64,000 bases of DNA from JAXGPP01 sp040766885 (GTDB lineage Bacteria > Planctomycetota > Planctomycetia > Pirellulales > Thermoguttaceae), in NCBI GenBank assembly GCA_040766885.1, contig JAXGPP010000015.1, forward strand, positions 1 to 64,000. Reading direction: 5' to 3'. Of this stretch, positions 44,738 to 52,954 are shown piece by piece. Position 1 is the stretch's first letter. The number at the start of each line of letters is the position of its first letter. The translations under genes were made by a program, and so were the position numbers. The notes below the pieces were generated by a model. The model saw only the letters and a list, made by a program, of their open reading frames with translations. It was not told where the DNA came from and made no database searches.

Positions 44738-46153
44738 TCACGCCGACTCGACGGACGGTGCGTCAAAACCGGCGGTGGCCGGCATCTCGAGGAAACTCAT
44801 CAGGTGCCGCGCCCGGTTGGGCTGCTGCAGTTTTCGCAAGGCATTGGTCTCGATCTGCCGAACCCGCTCCCGTGATACGGAGAAGATCTTGCCGATGCTG
44901 TCCAGGGTATAAGGATGGCCATCGGCCAGGCCGTAGCGCAGTCGGATCACCTGCCGTTCACGGTAATTCAGCGCCGTCAGCGCGTCGCTGATCCGCGACT
45001 TGAGCAGATCGTGATTCATCGTCTCAATCGGGTCATCGAGGCGGTGGTCCTGGAGAAGATCGCCGAAGTAGCAGTCTTCGCCATAGCCGACAGGCTGATC
45101 GAGTGAAAGGGGATGCCGATTGGCGCGGATCGCCAGGCTGATCTCTTCAACCGACAGCCCCGACGCCTCCGCCGCCTGCTCGACGCTCGGTTCGTGCCCG
45201 TTCTTCTGGAGCAAATCCTGCGTCACCGCTCCCACCCGGCCTGTGGTCTCGTTCATGTAGGCGGGCACGCGTATCGTGCGGCTCTGGTCGGATATCGCCC
45301 GGACGACGGCCTGTCGGATCCACCACGTGGCGTACGTCGAGAACTTGAACCCCCGGGAGCAGTCAAACTTGTCCACCGCCCGCATCAGGCCAGTGTTTCC
45401 CTCCTGGATCAAGTCGAGAAAACCGACGCCCCGGTTGCGGTAGCGCTTGGCGATCGAGACGACCAGCCGCAGGTTGCCCGTGGAAAGGACCCGACGCGCG
45501 GCGACGTGCTCGCGCTGGAGTTGCTCTATCCGGGCAACCCGGCGGCGGAGCAGCGATGGTGTGTCGAGCGTCAGCCGCATCAGATGGCGCAATTCCACCC
45601 ACAACTCTTCCGTGCGGTCGCCGTCGCTCGACTCCGGACCGTGTAGCGCCAGCTCGTCGGCCAAGACAGTCATCCGCCGAGAGACTTGCTTCAGTTGTTC
45701 GAACATCGCTTGGAGGAACTGCGCCTGCGGCACGACCTCCGCAACCAGGGCCGCTCCCTTGCGGCGTCGCGCGGTCAGTTCGCGCCACGCCTCACGGCGC
45801 CAGCTCAAGGGTCGCCCCGGATCGGTCGCAGCCAGGAAGTCCTCCCGGCACTTGGCCAACAGGTGCCCCACAGTCTCCAGATTGGCGCCAAGCTGGCGCC
45901 GCAAGCGAGCCTTGTAACGCGAGTCTGGCTGGGCCATCTCCAGAGTCCGGTCGAGCCGGCACTTGCCTTCCTGCACCCGTTCCAGGAGCCGCATCGAGCA
46001 CTGGAGCACGTATCCGGTCTCCAGCAATGCCTCCCTGAAACGCCGCCGGGCAATCTCAATGTTTCGTGCCGCGGCCAACTCCTCCCGAGGCGTCAACATC
46101 GGGATGCAGTCCATCTGCTTGAGATAGATACGTACAGGATCCGAATCCAGCAT
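44738..46153 (-). CDS. RpoD/SigA-like sigma-70 factor
   Basis: A 471-residue group 1/2 sigma factor. Region 1.2 is at the start (DPVRIYLKQM, LTPREELAAARNIE), a long non-conserved insert (~45-215) follows, then regions 2.1-2.4 (NLRLVVSIAKRYRNRG, DLIQEGNTGLMRAVDKFD, STYATWWIRQAVVRAI), region 3 (RVGAVTQDLLQKNGHEPS) and region 4 (LTALNYRERQVIRLRYG, VSRERVRQIETNAL). The lack of an extended region 1.1 and the large insert leave open whether it is the primary factor or an alternative one. It is divergent from the hydrogenase operon. Confidence 0.9.
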   Translation of the reverse strand: MLDSDPVRIYLKQMDCIPMLTPREELAAARNIEIARRRFREALLETGYVLQCSMRLLERVQEGKCRLDRTLEMAQPDSRYKARLRRQLGANLETVGHLLAKCREDFLAATDPGRPLSWRREAWRELTARRRKGAALVAEVVPQAQFLQAMFEQLKQVSRRMTVLADELALHGPESSDGDRTEELWVELRHLMRLTLDTPSLLRRRVARIEQLQREHVAARRVLSTGNLRLVVSIAKRYRNRGVGFLDLIQEGNTGLMRAVDKFDCSRGFKFSTYATWWIRQAVVRAISDQSRTIRVPAYMNETTGRVGAVTQDLLQKNGHEPSVEQAAEASGLSVEEISLAIRANRHPLSLDQPVGYGEDCYFGDLLQDHRLDDPIETMNHDLLKSRISDALTALNYRERQVIRLRYGLADGHPYTLDSIGKIFSVSRERVRQIETNALRKLQQPNRARHLMSFLEMPATAGFDAPSVESA

Positions 46154-46633
46154 GAAGAGAACCTTTTCTTCTCTGTTCGGCGAGCCGATGAGCTATCGTC
46201 GCTACCCCTGCCCGTGCTAATCCAACGGCACCCACGGGTCGGGATAGGAAAATTCTGTAGGCGCTTTCCTTACGCGGCCGGCGCTGGGAAGTTCGCTTGA
46301 TTCGGCCATTTGTGGGAAAAGGAAAGCCGATGCACATCTCCACTGCGATGGTTGCCGCAGCGGCCGGTATGTTGCCCCACGCTCCCCCCTTATCATACCC
46401 CACTAATTAACTATCAATGACCACCCCAATGAAACGCAACTTGACGCAGTCATAAATACCATAAACGGCTGCCGGGAGCATCGCCTCATCCCTTTGTGCG
46501 CGTTCAAGTTGCACTCAATCACAGGCGTGGTATATTGCGCTATTCACGTGGCCGTTCGGCAACCTATGGTTTCCTGACGGGGGTGAGCGCGGTGAACGGC
46601 TCGCCCACTGTCGCGGCCTCCCAGGGAGAAACG
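46154..46633. other. Divergent intergenic region, sigma factor / hydrogenase
   Basis: About 480 bp without a gene. It holds the promoter at 46509-46536 facing the hydrogenase operon and AT-rich sequence at 46395-46470 that may contain the promoter of the sigma-factor gene, though no well-spaced pair is evident on that strand. Confidence 0.5.
46509..46536 (+). promoter_or_regulatory. Promoter of the hydrogenase operon
   Basis: TTGCAC (46509-46514), 16 bp, TATATT (46531-46536), 98 bp before the ATG at 46634. Confidence 0.5.
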
Positions 46634-47164
46634 ATGAATATCGAAGGTAAGACCTGCCCCGGTTGCCAGGATGCAACCGAGGAACAACTGCTGGCTCAAC
46701 TCGACGACATTCTGGCTGAATACGCGACTGTCCCCGGGGCGCTGATCCCCGTTCTGCAAATTGCGCAGGCCATGTTCGGGTATCTGCCCGAATCGGCCCT
46801 TCGAAAGATCAGCTTTTCGCTCGGCAAGCCCTACAGCGAAGTGGCGGGGGTGGTCAGCTTTTACTCCTTCTTCACCACCGTTCCCCGCGGACAGCATATG
46901 GTCCGGGTGTGCCTTGGAACCGCCTGCTATGTCCGCGGTGGCAAAGAGGTGCTGGCGGCCCTGAAAGGCGCGCTCCGGGTGGAAATCGGCGAAACGACTG
47001 CCGACCGCCTCTTTTCGCTCGATGTCGGCCGCTGCTTCGGCGCGTGCGGCATGGCGCCCGTGATCATGATCGATGACGACGTTCATCAACGGGTCAAGCC
47101 CTCCCGCGTCGCCCGGATCCTCGACAAGTATCGCCCCGGCGCCCATGAGGGGAATGGCGATTGA
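46634..47164 (+). CDS. hydC: NuoE-like [2Fe-2S] subunit of [FeFe]-hydrogenase (HydC/HndA)
   Basis: A 176-residue protein; the ATG follows AGGGAGAAACG, and the frame is open upstream to 46496 without protein character. It has the NuoE/HydC thioredoxin-like fold with the [2Fe-2S] ligands CLGTACYVRGG and, after ~35 residues, CFGACGMAP. The N-terminal helical part (PVLQIAQAMFGYLPESALRKIS) is typical. In HydABC-type enzymes it carries electrons between the flavin subunit and the hydrogenase. It is first in a three-gene operon. Confidence 0.92.
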   Translation: MNIEGKTCPGCQDATEEQLLAQLDDILAEYATVPGALIPVLQIAQAMFGYLPESALRKISFSLGKPYSEVAGVVSFYSFFTTVPRGQHMVRVCLGTACYVRGGKEVLAALKGALRVEIGETTADRLFSLDVGRCFGACGMAPVIMIDDDVHQRVKPSRVARILDKYRPGAHEGNGD

Positions 47165-47244
47165 GCCCGCGGCCCAGACCGCCCCCCTTCGCAGCCGCGG
47201 CCCCCCGTCCAGCACCGACTTGAAGCCAAAGTAGACCAACGAGC

Positions 47245-50200
47245 ATGAGCCAGTTCATCGCCAATGTTGAGCAACTCACGGCACTTCGCGACCAGATTTG
47301 TCGCCAGCAGGCTGAGCAGCAGGCAGCCGGTTCGAAACAGGTTCGCATCTGCATGGGCGCCAGTTGCATCGCCTCTGGCTCCGCGCGTGTGAAAGCCGCA
47401 CTGGAAGAGGAAGTCGCCACGCGGGGAATGCTGGACGACGTGGCGATTATCGAGACCGGCTGCATGGGGCCGTGCTCCGGCGGTCCGGTATTGATGGTTG
47501 ACGATGTCTTCTACCAGCGGGTCCGGCCCGAGGACTGCGGCGAGATCGTTTCACAACACCTGATCAACGGCCAGATTGTCCAGCGGATCCTGCATCGCCG
47601 CCCGGATGGCCGCGCGGTGGCGCAGGCGAAGGATCTCGATTTCTTCCGCCGCCAGACAAAAGTCGTCTTGCGCAACTGCGGCCGGATCGATCCCCGGAAG
47701 ATCGAGGAATACATTGGTTGCGACGGCTACCTGGGGCTGGCCAAGGTTCTGCAGGAGAAGAATGCTGACGGGGTGATCGCCACCATGAAGACCGCCGGAT
47801 TGCGCGGCCGTGGCGGCGCCGGATTTCCGACATGGCTGAAGTGGCAGTTCACGCGGAATGCCGAAAGCGATCAGAAATACGTCGTCTGCAATGCCGACGA
47901 AGGCGATCCCGGCGCGTTCATGGACCGCAGCGTGCTCGAGGGCGATCCGCATTCCGTCATCGAAGGTATGGCGATCGCCGCCTTCACGATCGGCGCGCGC
48001 CGCGGATATGTCTATGTCCGTGCCGAATATCCGCTGGCCGTCGAGCGTCTGAAGATCGCCCTGACTCAGGCCAAGCAGAGCGGGCTACTGGGAGACAATA
48101 TCCTCAATCTGGGCTTCGATTTCGACCTCGAGATCCGGATGGGATCGGGGGCATTCGTCTGCGGCGAAGAGACCGCGCTGATGACCTCGATCGAAGGGAA
48201 CCGGGGCGAGCCGCGTCCGCGACCGCCGTTCCCCGCCGAGAAGGGATTGTGGGGCAAACCTACGCTCCTGAATAACGTCGAAACTTACGCCAACGTACCG
48301 GCCATCGTCCTCCACGGCGGCGACTGGTACGCCTCCTGGGGCACGGAGAAGAGCAAGGGAACGAAGGTCTTCGCTCTAGCCGGCACGATCAAGAATTCCG
48401 GGCTGGTCGAAGTCCCTATCGGCATGCCGTTGGGCGACCTGATCTACGATATCGGCGGCGGCATGAGCTCCGGCAAAGACTTCAAGGCCGCCCAGATCGG
48501 CGGTCCGTCCGGCGGCTGCATTCCCAAGCAGCACCTCAACGTGCCGCTCGACTACGGCACGCTCGCCGAGTTGGGGGCGATCATGGGCTCCGGCGGCCTG
48601 ATCGTCATGAACGAAGATAGCTGCATGGTCGACGTCGCTCGATTCTTCCTCGAGTTCGTCCAGGAAGAATCTTGTGGTAAATGCGTCCCCTGCCGCGTGG
48701 GCACGAAACGCATGCTGGAGATCCTCAACCGCATCTGCGAGGGTCGCGGTGAAGAGGCCGACGTGGAGAATCTCATTGAACTGGGCGAGATGATCAAGGA
48801 AACCTCGCTCTGCGGCCTCGGCCAGACAGCACCCAACCCCGTGCTCTCGACAATCCGCCACTTCGGCAACGAATATGTCGAGCATATCCGCGACAAGCAC
48901 TGCCGCGCCGGCGTCTGTCCCGCGCTGGTCTACGCACCGTGCTCCAGCGCCTGCCCGGCCAACGTCGACATACCGGGTTACGTGTCGCTGATCTCAGAGA
49001 AACGCTACGCCGAGGCGCTCAAGCACCACCGCGAACGCAATCCCTTCGCGGCGATCTGCTCCCGGGTATGCTTCCACACCTGCGAGGACAAGTGCCGCCG
49101 CTCGATGCTCGACGAGCCCGTTTCCATCCGCGGCATCAAACGCTTCATGGCCGATCAGGAAGTCACGATTCAGTTGCCTGAAGTCCGCGAGAACGCCGAC
49201 AATGCGCAGCGCAAGATCGCCATCGTCGGCGCCGGGCCGGCCGGCTTGTCGTGCGCCTACTTCCTCGCCCGACTCGGCTACCAACCCAAGATTTTCGAGG
49301 CCGAACCGCGGCCCGGCGGCATGCTCGTGCAGGCCATTCCCGCCTACCGGCTGCCACGCGAAATCGTGGCCCGCGAGGTCCGCATGATCGAGAATATGGG
49401 CGCCGAGATCTTCACCGGGATGAAACTCGGTCGCGACTTCACGCTCAAGTCGCTGCGGGCCGAGGGCTACGCCGCCGTGTTCATGGGAGTCGGCGCGCCA
49501 TTGGGCGTGGGACTGGGAGTGCCCGGCGAAAACGCCGAGGGAATCACCGACGCCTTGTCCTTCCTCCGAATCTACAACCTCCGCGGATCGGTGCCGGTGG
49601 GCAAGAACGTCGTGGTCATCGGCGGCGGCAACTCGGCCATCGACGCGGCGCGGACTGCGGTCCGGCTCGGCGCGGAGAAGGTCACCGTGGTCTATCGCCG
49701 CAGCCGCGAAGTCATGCCGGCCTACAAGGAGGAAATCGAAGAGGCCCAACACGAGGGCGTGGTGCTCAAACTGTTGACCGCGCCGGTCGAGGTGGTCGTC
49801 GAAGCAGGCCGCGTGGCCGGGCTCAAGTGCCAGACGGTTCGCCTGGGCCAGTTCGACCGCTCGGGCCGGCGCCGGCCCGAGGAGAGCGGCGAAGTGTTCA
49901 CCATTCCCGCCGACCACATCCTGGTCGCCATCGGTCAGGCCCTCGACCTGCCCAGCCTGTGCAATGAGATGACGCTCGAAACCCACCGCGGCGGGTTCAT
50001 CATGGTTGATCCGGTCACCGGGCAGACCTCGGAGAAGTGGATCTTCTCCGGCGGCGACGCCGTGAGCGGGCCGTCGTCGGTGGTCGAAGCAGTGGCTGCC
50101 GGCGAGCGGGCCGCCGTGGGGATCGACCTGTACCTTACCGGTGCCAATCACGCCTTCTGGCGCGAAACCATGGAGGTCGATACCTTCTTCGATCCCGACG

Positions 50201-50388
50201 CAGAACCGGCCGATACGCCGCGCGAAAAACTGCCGTTGATCCCCGTGGAACGCCGGCGGAACAATTTCGACGAGGTGGAACAGCCCTGGCGCGAGGCGGT
50301 CGCCGTCCGTCAGGCCAAGCGCTGCCTCCGCTGCGACTATGGCCGCCGCGGCAACGGGCACGGCGAGCAGGTGTCGTTTCAGAAGTAA
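47245..50388 (+). CDS. hydB: NuoF-like hydrogenase flavin subunit fused to a GltD/NfnB-like module
   Basis: A 1,047-residue fusion. Residues ~30-110: thioredoxin-like [2Fe-2S] domain (CMGASC, CMGPC). Residues ~150-560: NuoF/HydB core with the NADH/FMN site (GLRGRGGAGFPTWLKW, NADEGDPGAFMDR, GSGAFVCGEETALM), SLBB-like region and the [4Fe-4S] motif SCGKCVPCR. Residues ~570-650: GltD N-terminal [4Fe-4S] domain (CSSACPANVDIPGY, CSRVCFHTCEDKCRR). Residues ~655-1010: FAD and NAD(P) Rossmann folds (IVGAGPAGLSCAYFLA; VVIGGGNSAIDAARTA) and GGDAVSGPSSVVEAV. Standard HydB stops near the first 600 residues. Fusion to this module suggests NAD(P) exchange on top of NADH/ferredoxin-linked hydrogen metabolism. 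Confidence 0.92.
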   Translation: MSQFIANVEQLTALRDQICRQQAEQQAAGSKQVRICMGASCIASGSARVKAALEEEVATRGMLDDVAIIETGCMGPCSGGPVLMVDDVFYQRVRPEDCGEIVSQHLINGQIVQRILHRRPDGRAVAQAKDLDFFRRQTKVVLRNCGRIDPRKIEEYIGCDGYLGLAKVLQEKNADGVIATMKTAGLRGRGGAGFPTWLKWQFTRNAESDQKYVVCNADEGDPGAFMDRSVLEGDPHSVIEGMAIAAFTIGARRGYVYVRAEYPLAVERLKIALTQAKQSGLLGDNILNLGFDFDLEIRMGSGAFVCGEETALMTSIEGNRGEPRPRPPFPAEKGLWGKPTLLNNVETYANVPAIVLHGGDWYASWGTEKSKGTKVFALAGTIKNSGLVEVPIGMPLGDLIYDIGGGMSSGKDFKAAQIGGPSGGCIPKQHLNVPLDYGTLAELGAIMGSGGLIVMNEDSCMVDVARFFLEFVQEESCGKCVPCRVGTKRMLEILNRICEGRGEEADVENLIELGEMIKETSLCGLGQTAPNPVLSTIRHFGNEYVEHIRDKHCRAGVCPALVYAPCSSACPANVDIPGYVSLISEKRYAEALKHHRERNPFAAICSRVCFHTCEDKCRRSMLDEPVSIRGIKRFMADQEVTIQLPEVRENADNAQRKIAIVGAGPAGLSCAYFLARLGYQPKIFEAEPRPGGMLVQAIPAYRLPREIVAREVRMIENMGAEIFTGMKLGRDFTLKSLRAEGYAAVFMGVGAPLGVGLGVPGENAEGITDALSFLRIYNLRGSVPVGKNVVVIGGGNSAIDAARTAVRLGAEKVTVVYRRSREVMPAYKEEIEEAQHEGVVLKLLTAPVEVVVEAGRVAGLKCQTVRLGQFDRSGRRRPEESGEVFTIPADHILVAIGQALDLPSLCNEMTLETHRGGFIMVDPVTGQTSEKWIFSGGDAVSGPSSVVEAVAAGERAAVGIDLYLTGANHAFWRETMEVDTFFDPDAEPADTPREKLPLIPVERRRNNFDEVEQPWREAVAVRQAKRCLRCDYGRRGNGHGEQVSFQK

Positions 50389-50444
50389 CCTATGATCGGC
50401 GTTTCCACGCGGCGCGGATGCATTCGGTCTGCTGGAGAACCAAA

Positions 50445-52217
50445 GTGACCAAGGTCTCTATCAACAACGTTTCCGTCGAGGTCCCCCCGGGAAGCACGAT
50501 CCTCCGTGCCGCCCAACAGGCCGGCATCCGGATCCCAACCCTCTGCTACGTGGAAGGACTCCAGGCCATCGGCGGCTGCCGCGTGTGCGTGGTGGAAGTC
50601 GAAGGGATGCGCAATCTGGCCGCTTCCTGCTCGATGCCCGTGCAAGACGGCATGAAGGTGTTCACCAATACCAGCCGGGTCCGCGCCGCCCGGCGGATGG
50701 TCGTCGAATTGCTCCTGTCCGAGCATAACGGCGACTGCCAGACCTGCGACCGCAGCGAGAACTGCGAACTGCAGGCGCTGGCTGCCGAATTGGGCATCCG
50801 CACGATCTCCTTCGTCGGCGAACGGACGCGCAAACGGATCGACGCCTCCACGCCGGCGCTGCTGCGCGACAACGGCAAGTGCATCAAGTGCCGCCGTTGC
50901 GTGAGCGTCTGCGCCGAGACGCAGAACGTTGGCGCCCTGTTCCCGCAATATCGCGGTTTCGAAACGGTCATCGGACCGGCGTTCAACCGCGACCTCGCCG
51001 CGGTAGCCTGCGTGCAATGCGGCCAATGCGCTGCGATCTGCCCGGTGGGCGCGATCACCGAACGCGACCAGATCGACGAAGTCTGGAAGGCGATCGACGA
51101 TCCGGGCAAACACGTGGTCGTCCAGACGGCACCGGCAATCCGCTCCGCCCTGGGCGAATGCTTCGGCTATCAGCCGGGCACGCTAGTCACCGGCAAGATG
51201 GTCTCGGCGCTGCGGAGGCTGGGGTTCGATGCGGTGTTCGACACCAACTTCGCCGCCGACCTGACCATCATGGAGGAAGGCACCGAACTGCTCATGCGGC
51301 TCAAGCGGGCGCTGGTCGAGCGCAAGGCGGTCGCGCTGCCGATGTTCACCAGTTGCTCGCCCGGCTGGATCAAGTACATGGAGTACTTTCATTACGACTT
51401 GCTGCCGAACCTCTCCACCTGCAAGTCGCCCCAGCAGATGTTCGGCGCGGTGGCGAAGACCTACTACGCGAAGAAACTCGACAAGCGCCCCGAAGACATC
51501 TTCGTCACTTCGATCATGCCCTGCACGGCGAAGAAGTTCGAGTGCCAGCGGCCGGAGATGGCCGCCAGCGGCACGCGCGACGTCGACGTCGTGCTCACCA
51601 CCCGTGAACTCGGCAAGATGATCCGCGCCGCGGGCATCGAGTTCACCCGCCTGCCCGACGACGAGATGGACGCGCCGCTCGGCCTTTCCTCGGGAGCGGC
51701 CGACATCTTCGCCAACACCGGCGGTGTCATGGAGGCCGCCCTTCGTACCGCCTACGAAATCGTCACCGGCCGCCCCCTCCCCATGGACAGGCTGCACGTT
51801 GCACCGGTCATGGGCCTTGAGGGCGTCAAGGAGGCCTCGGTCACGATCCAGGACGCCATCCCCGAATGGGATTTTCTTGAAGGCGTCACCCTCAATGTTG
51901 CCGTGGCTCACGGGCTGTCGAATGCCGAACGGGTGATCCAGGCGATCAAGTCAGGGGCGAAGACTTATCACTTCGTCGAAGTGATGACCTGCCCCGGCGG
52001 ATGCATCGGCGGCGGTGGCCAGCCGCGCTTCACCACCAACGAGATCCGCGAGGCCCGGATCGCCGCCATTTACCGCGAAGACGAAGGCAAAGAACTCCGC
52101 AAGTCGCACGAGAATCCCGATATCGCCCAGATCTACGCCGAGTTCCTCGAGAAGCCGCTCGGCGACCGATCCCATCGCCTCCTGCACACCCGCTACTCGG
52201 AACGGCCACGGGTGTAG
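50445..52217 (+). CDS. hydA: [FeFe]-hydrogenase catalytic subunit (HydA/HndD)
   Basis: 590 residues from a GTG eight bases after GGAG (an ATG at 50418 is the alternative). Clusters in order: N-terminal [2Fe-2S] ferredoxin domain (CYVEGLQAIGGCRVC), the His-ligated [4Fe-4S] (HNGDCQTCDRSENC), two [4Fe-4S] (CIKCRRCVSVC, CVQCGQCAAICP), then the H-cluster domain. L1 is TSCSPGW (~302), L2 MPCTAKKFE (~358), L3 TCPGGCIGGGG (~515). L1 differs from the common TSCCPxW by serine in the second position. Length and clusters match soluble NAD(P)-linked or bifurcating enzymes. Maturases HydE/F/G are not in this window. Confidence 0.94.
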   Translation: MTKVSINNVSVEVPPGSTILRAAQQAGIRIPTLCYVEGLQAIGGCRVCVVEVEGMRNLAASCSMPVQDGMKVFTNTSRVRAARRMVVELLLSEHNGDCQTCDRSENCELQALAAELGIRTISFVGERTRKRIDASTPALLRDNGKCIKCRRCVSVCAETQNVGALFPQYRGFETVIGPAFNRDLAAVACVQCGQCAAICPVGAITERDQIDEVWKAIDDPGKHVVVQTAPAIRSALGECFGYQPGTLVTGKMVSALRRLGFDAVFDTNFAADLTIMEEGTELLMRLKRALVERKAVALPMFTSCSPGWIKYMEYFHYDLLPNLSTCKSPQQMFGAVAKTYYAKKLDKRPEDIFVTSIMPCTAKKFECQRPEMAASGTRDVDVVLTTRELGKMIRAAGIEFTRLPDDEMDAPLGLSSGAADIFANTGGVMEAALRTAYEIVTGRPLPMDRLHVAPVMGLEGVKEASVTIQDAIPEWDFLEGVTLNVAVAHGLSNAERVIQAIKSGAKTYHFVEVMTCPGGCIGGGGQPRFTTNEIREARIAAIYREDEGKELRKSHENPDIAQIYAEFLEKPLGDRSHRLLHTRYSERPRV

Positions 52218-52285
52218 GGTTCGCGGCCGAGAGGCGCGTGTGAACGGAGATTGCCAGTCCCGCCGACGCGGTATAGGATGTAGTT

Positions 52286-52522
52286 ATGCCTACCGTGCTT
52301 CGAAGCGGTCCCTACCGGTTCTTCTTCTACTCTGGCGACGGGAATGAACCGCCACATGTGCACGTGGAACGGGAGAGCGCCCAGGCGAAGTTCTGGCTCG
52401 ATCCGGTGCGTATCGAGCGAAGCCACGGCTTCACGGCGAATGAGATCAATCGGATCGAACGACTCGTAGTTCAGAACCAACAACGCTTACTGGCAAGCTG
52501 GAATGAGTTCTTCCACGGCTGA
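52286..52522 (+). CDS. DUF4160 protein
   Basis: A 78-residue protein with the DUF4160 pattern: an N-terminal RFFFYSGDGNEPPHVHVER segment, AKFWLDPVRI, and a C-terminal helix (EINRIERLVVQNQQRLLASWNEFF). It overlaps the DUF2442 gene by 20 bp. Such pairs recur in bacterial genomes and are suspected toxin-antitoxin-like modules; activity is not established. Confidence 0.87.
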   Translation: MPTVLRSGPYRFFFYSGDGNEPPHVHVERESAQAKFWLDPVRIERSHGFTANEINRIERLVVQNQQRLLASWNEFFHG

Positions 52523-52817
52523 TTCGCTGAAATGCGTGGTATCGCACGTGCAAGTCACCGACGATCAACTGATCGTCGCGCTGGCCGATGGCCGCACGCT
52601 CACGGTACCGCTCGCCTGGTATCCTCGGCTCTTTCACGGTACCCCGCAAGAACGCAACCACTGGCGTCTGATCGGCAACGGCAGCGGCATTCACTGGCCC
52701 GATCTCGATGAGGACATCAGCGCGAAGAGTCTCTTGGCGGGAGAACCGTCGATGGAAAGCCAGGCCTCGTTGCGGCGCTGGCTCGAACAGAGGCAAGACG
52801 CGCGGTCCGAGTCTTGA
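52503..52817 (+). CDS. DUF2442 protein
   Basis: A 104-residue protein. The DUF2442 core is VTDDQLIVALADGRTLTVPL, then YPRLFHGTPQERNHWRLIGNG and IHWPDLDEDISAKSLLAG. The ATG at 52503 lies inside the end of the DUF4160 gene, so translation is probably coupled. The C-terminal tail (LEQRQDARSES) is polar. DUF2442 is thought to be the partner, possibly the antitoxin, in DUF4160/DUF2442 pairs. Confidence 0.87.
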   Translation: MSSSTADSLKCVVSHVQVTDDQLIVALADGRTLTVPLAWYPRLFHGTPQERNHWRLIGNGSGIHWPDLDEDISAKSLLAGEPSMESQASLRRWLEQRQDARSES

Positions 52818-52954
52818 TTCACAACGAAGCCGTGGCTCCTCCGATTCCGCGTCTTCGCAACCGCACTGCTCACACATGTACTGAAAGAGCACACTTGGCC
52901 CCAGATCAACTCCGGCCGCACGACGTATAGCTGAAGCCAATCCTGCAGCGAGAC

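Noticed and set aside
48994..50361. 455-codon minus-strand frame
   Set aside because: Antisense to the hydB fusion; no start signal or recognisable domain.
50037..50444. Upstream extension of the hydA frame
   Set aside because: It overlaps the end of hydB in another frame and has no protein character; the GTG at 50445 follows a ribosome site and gives the usual HydA N-terminus.
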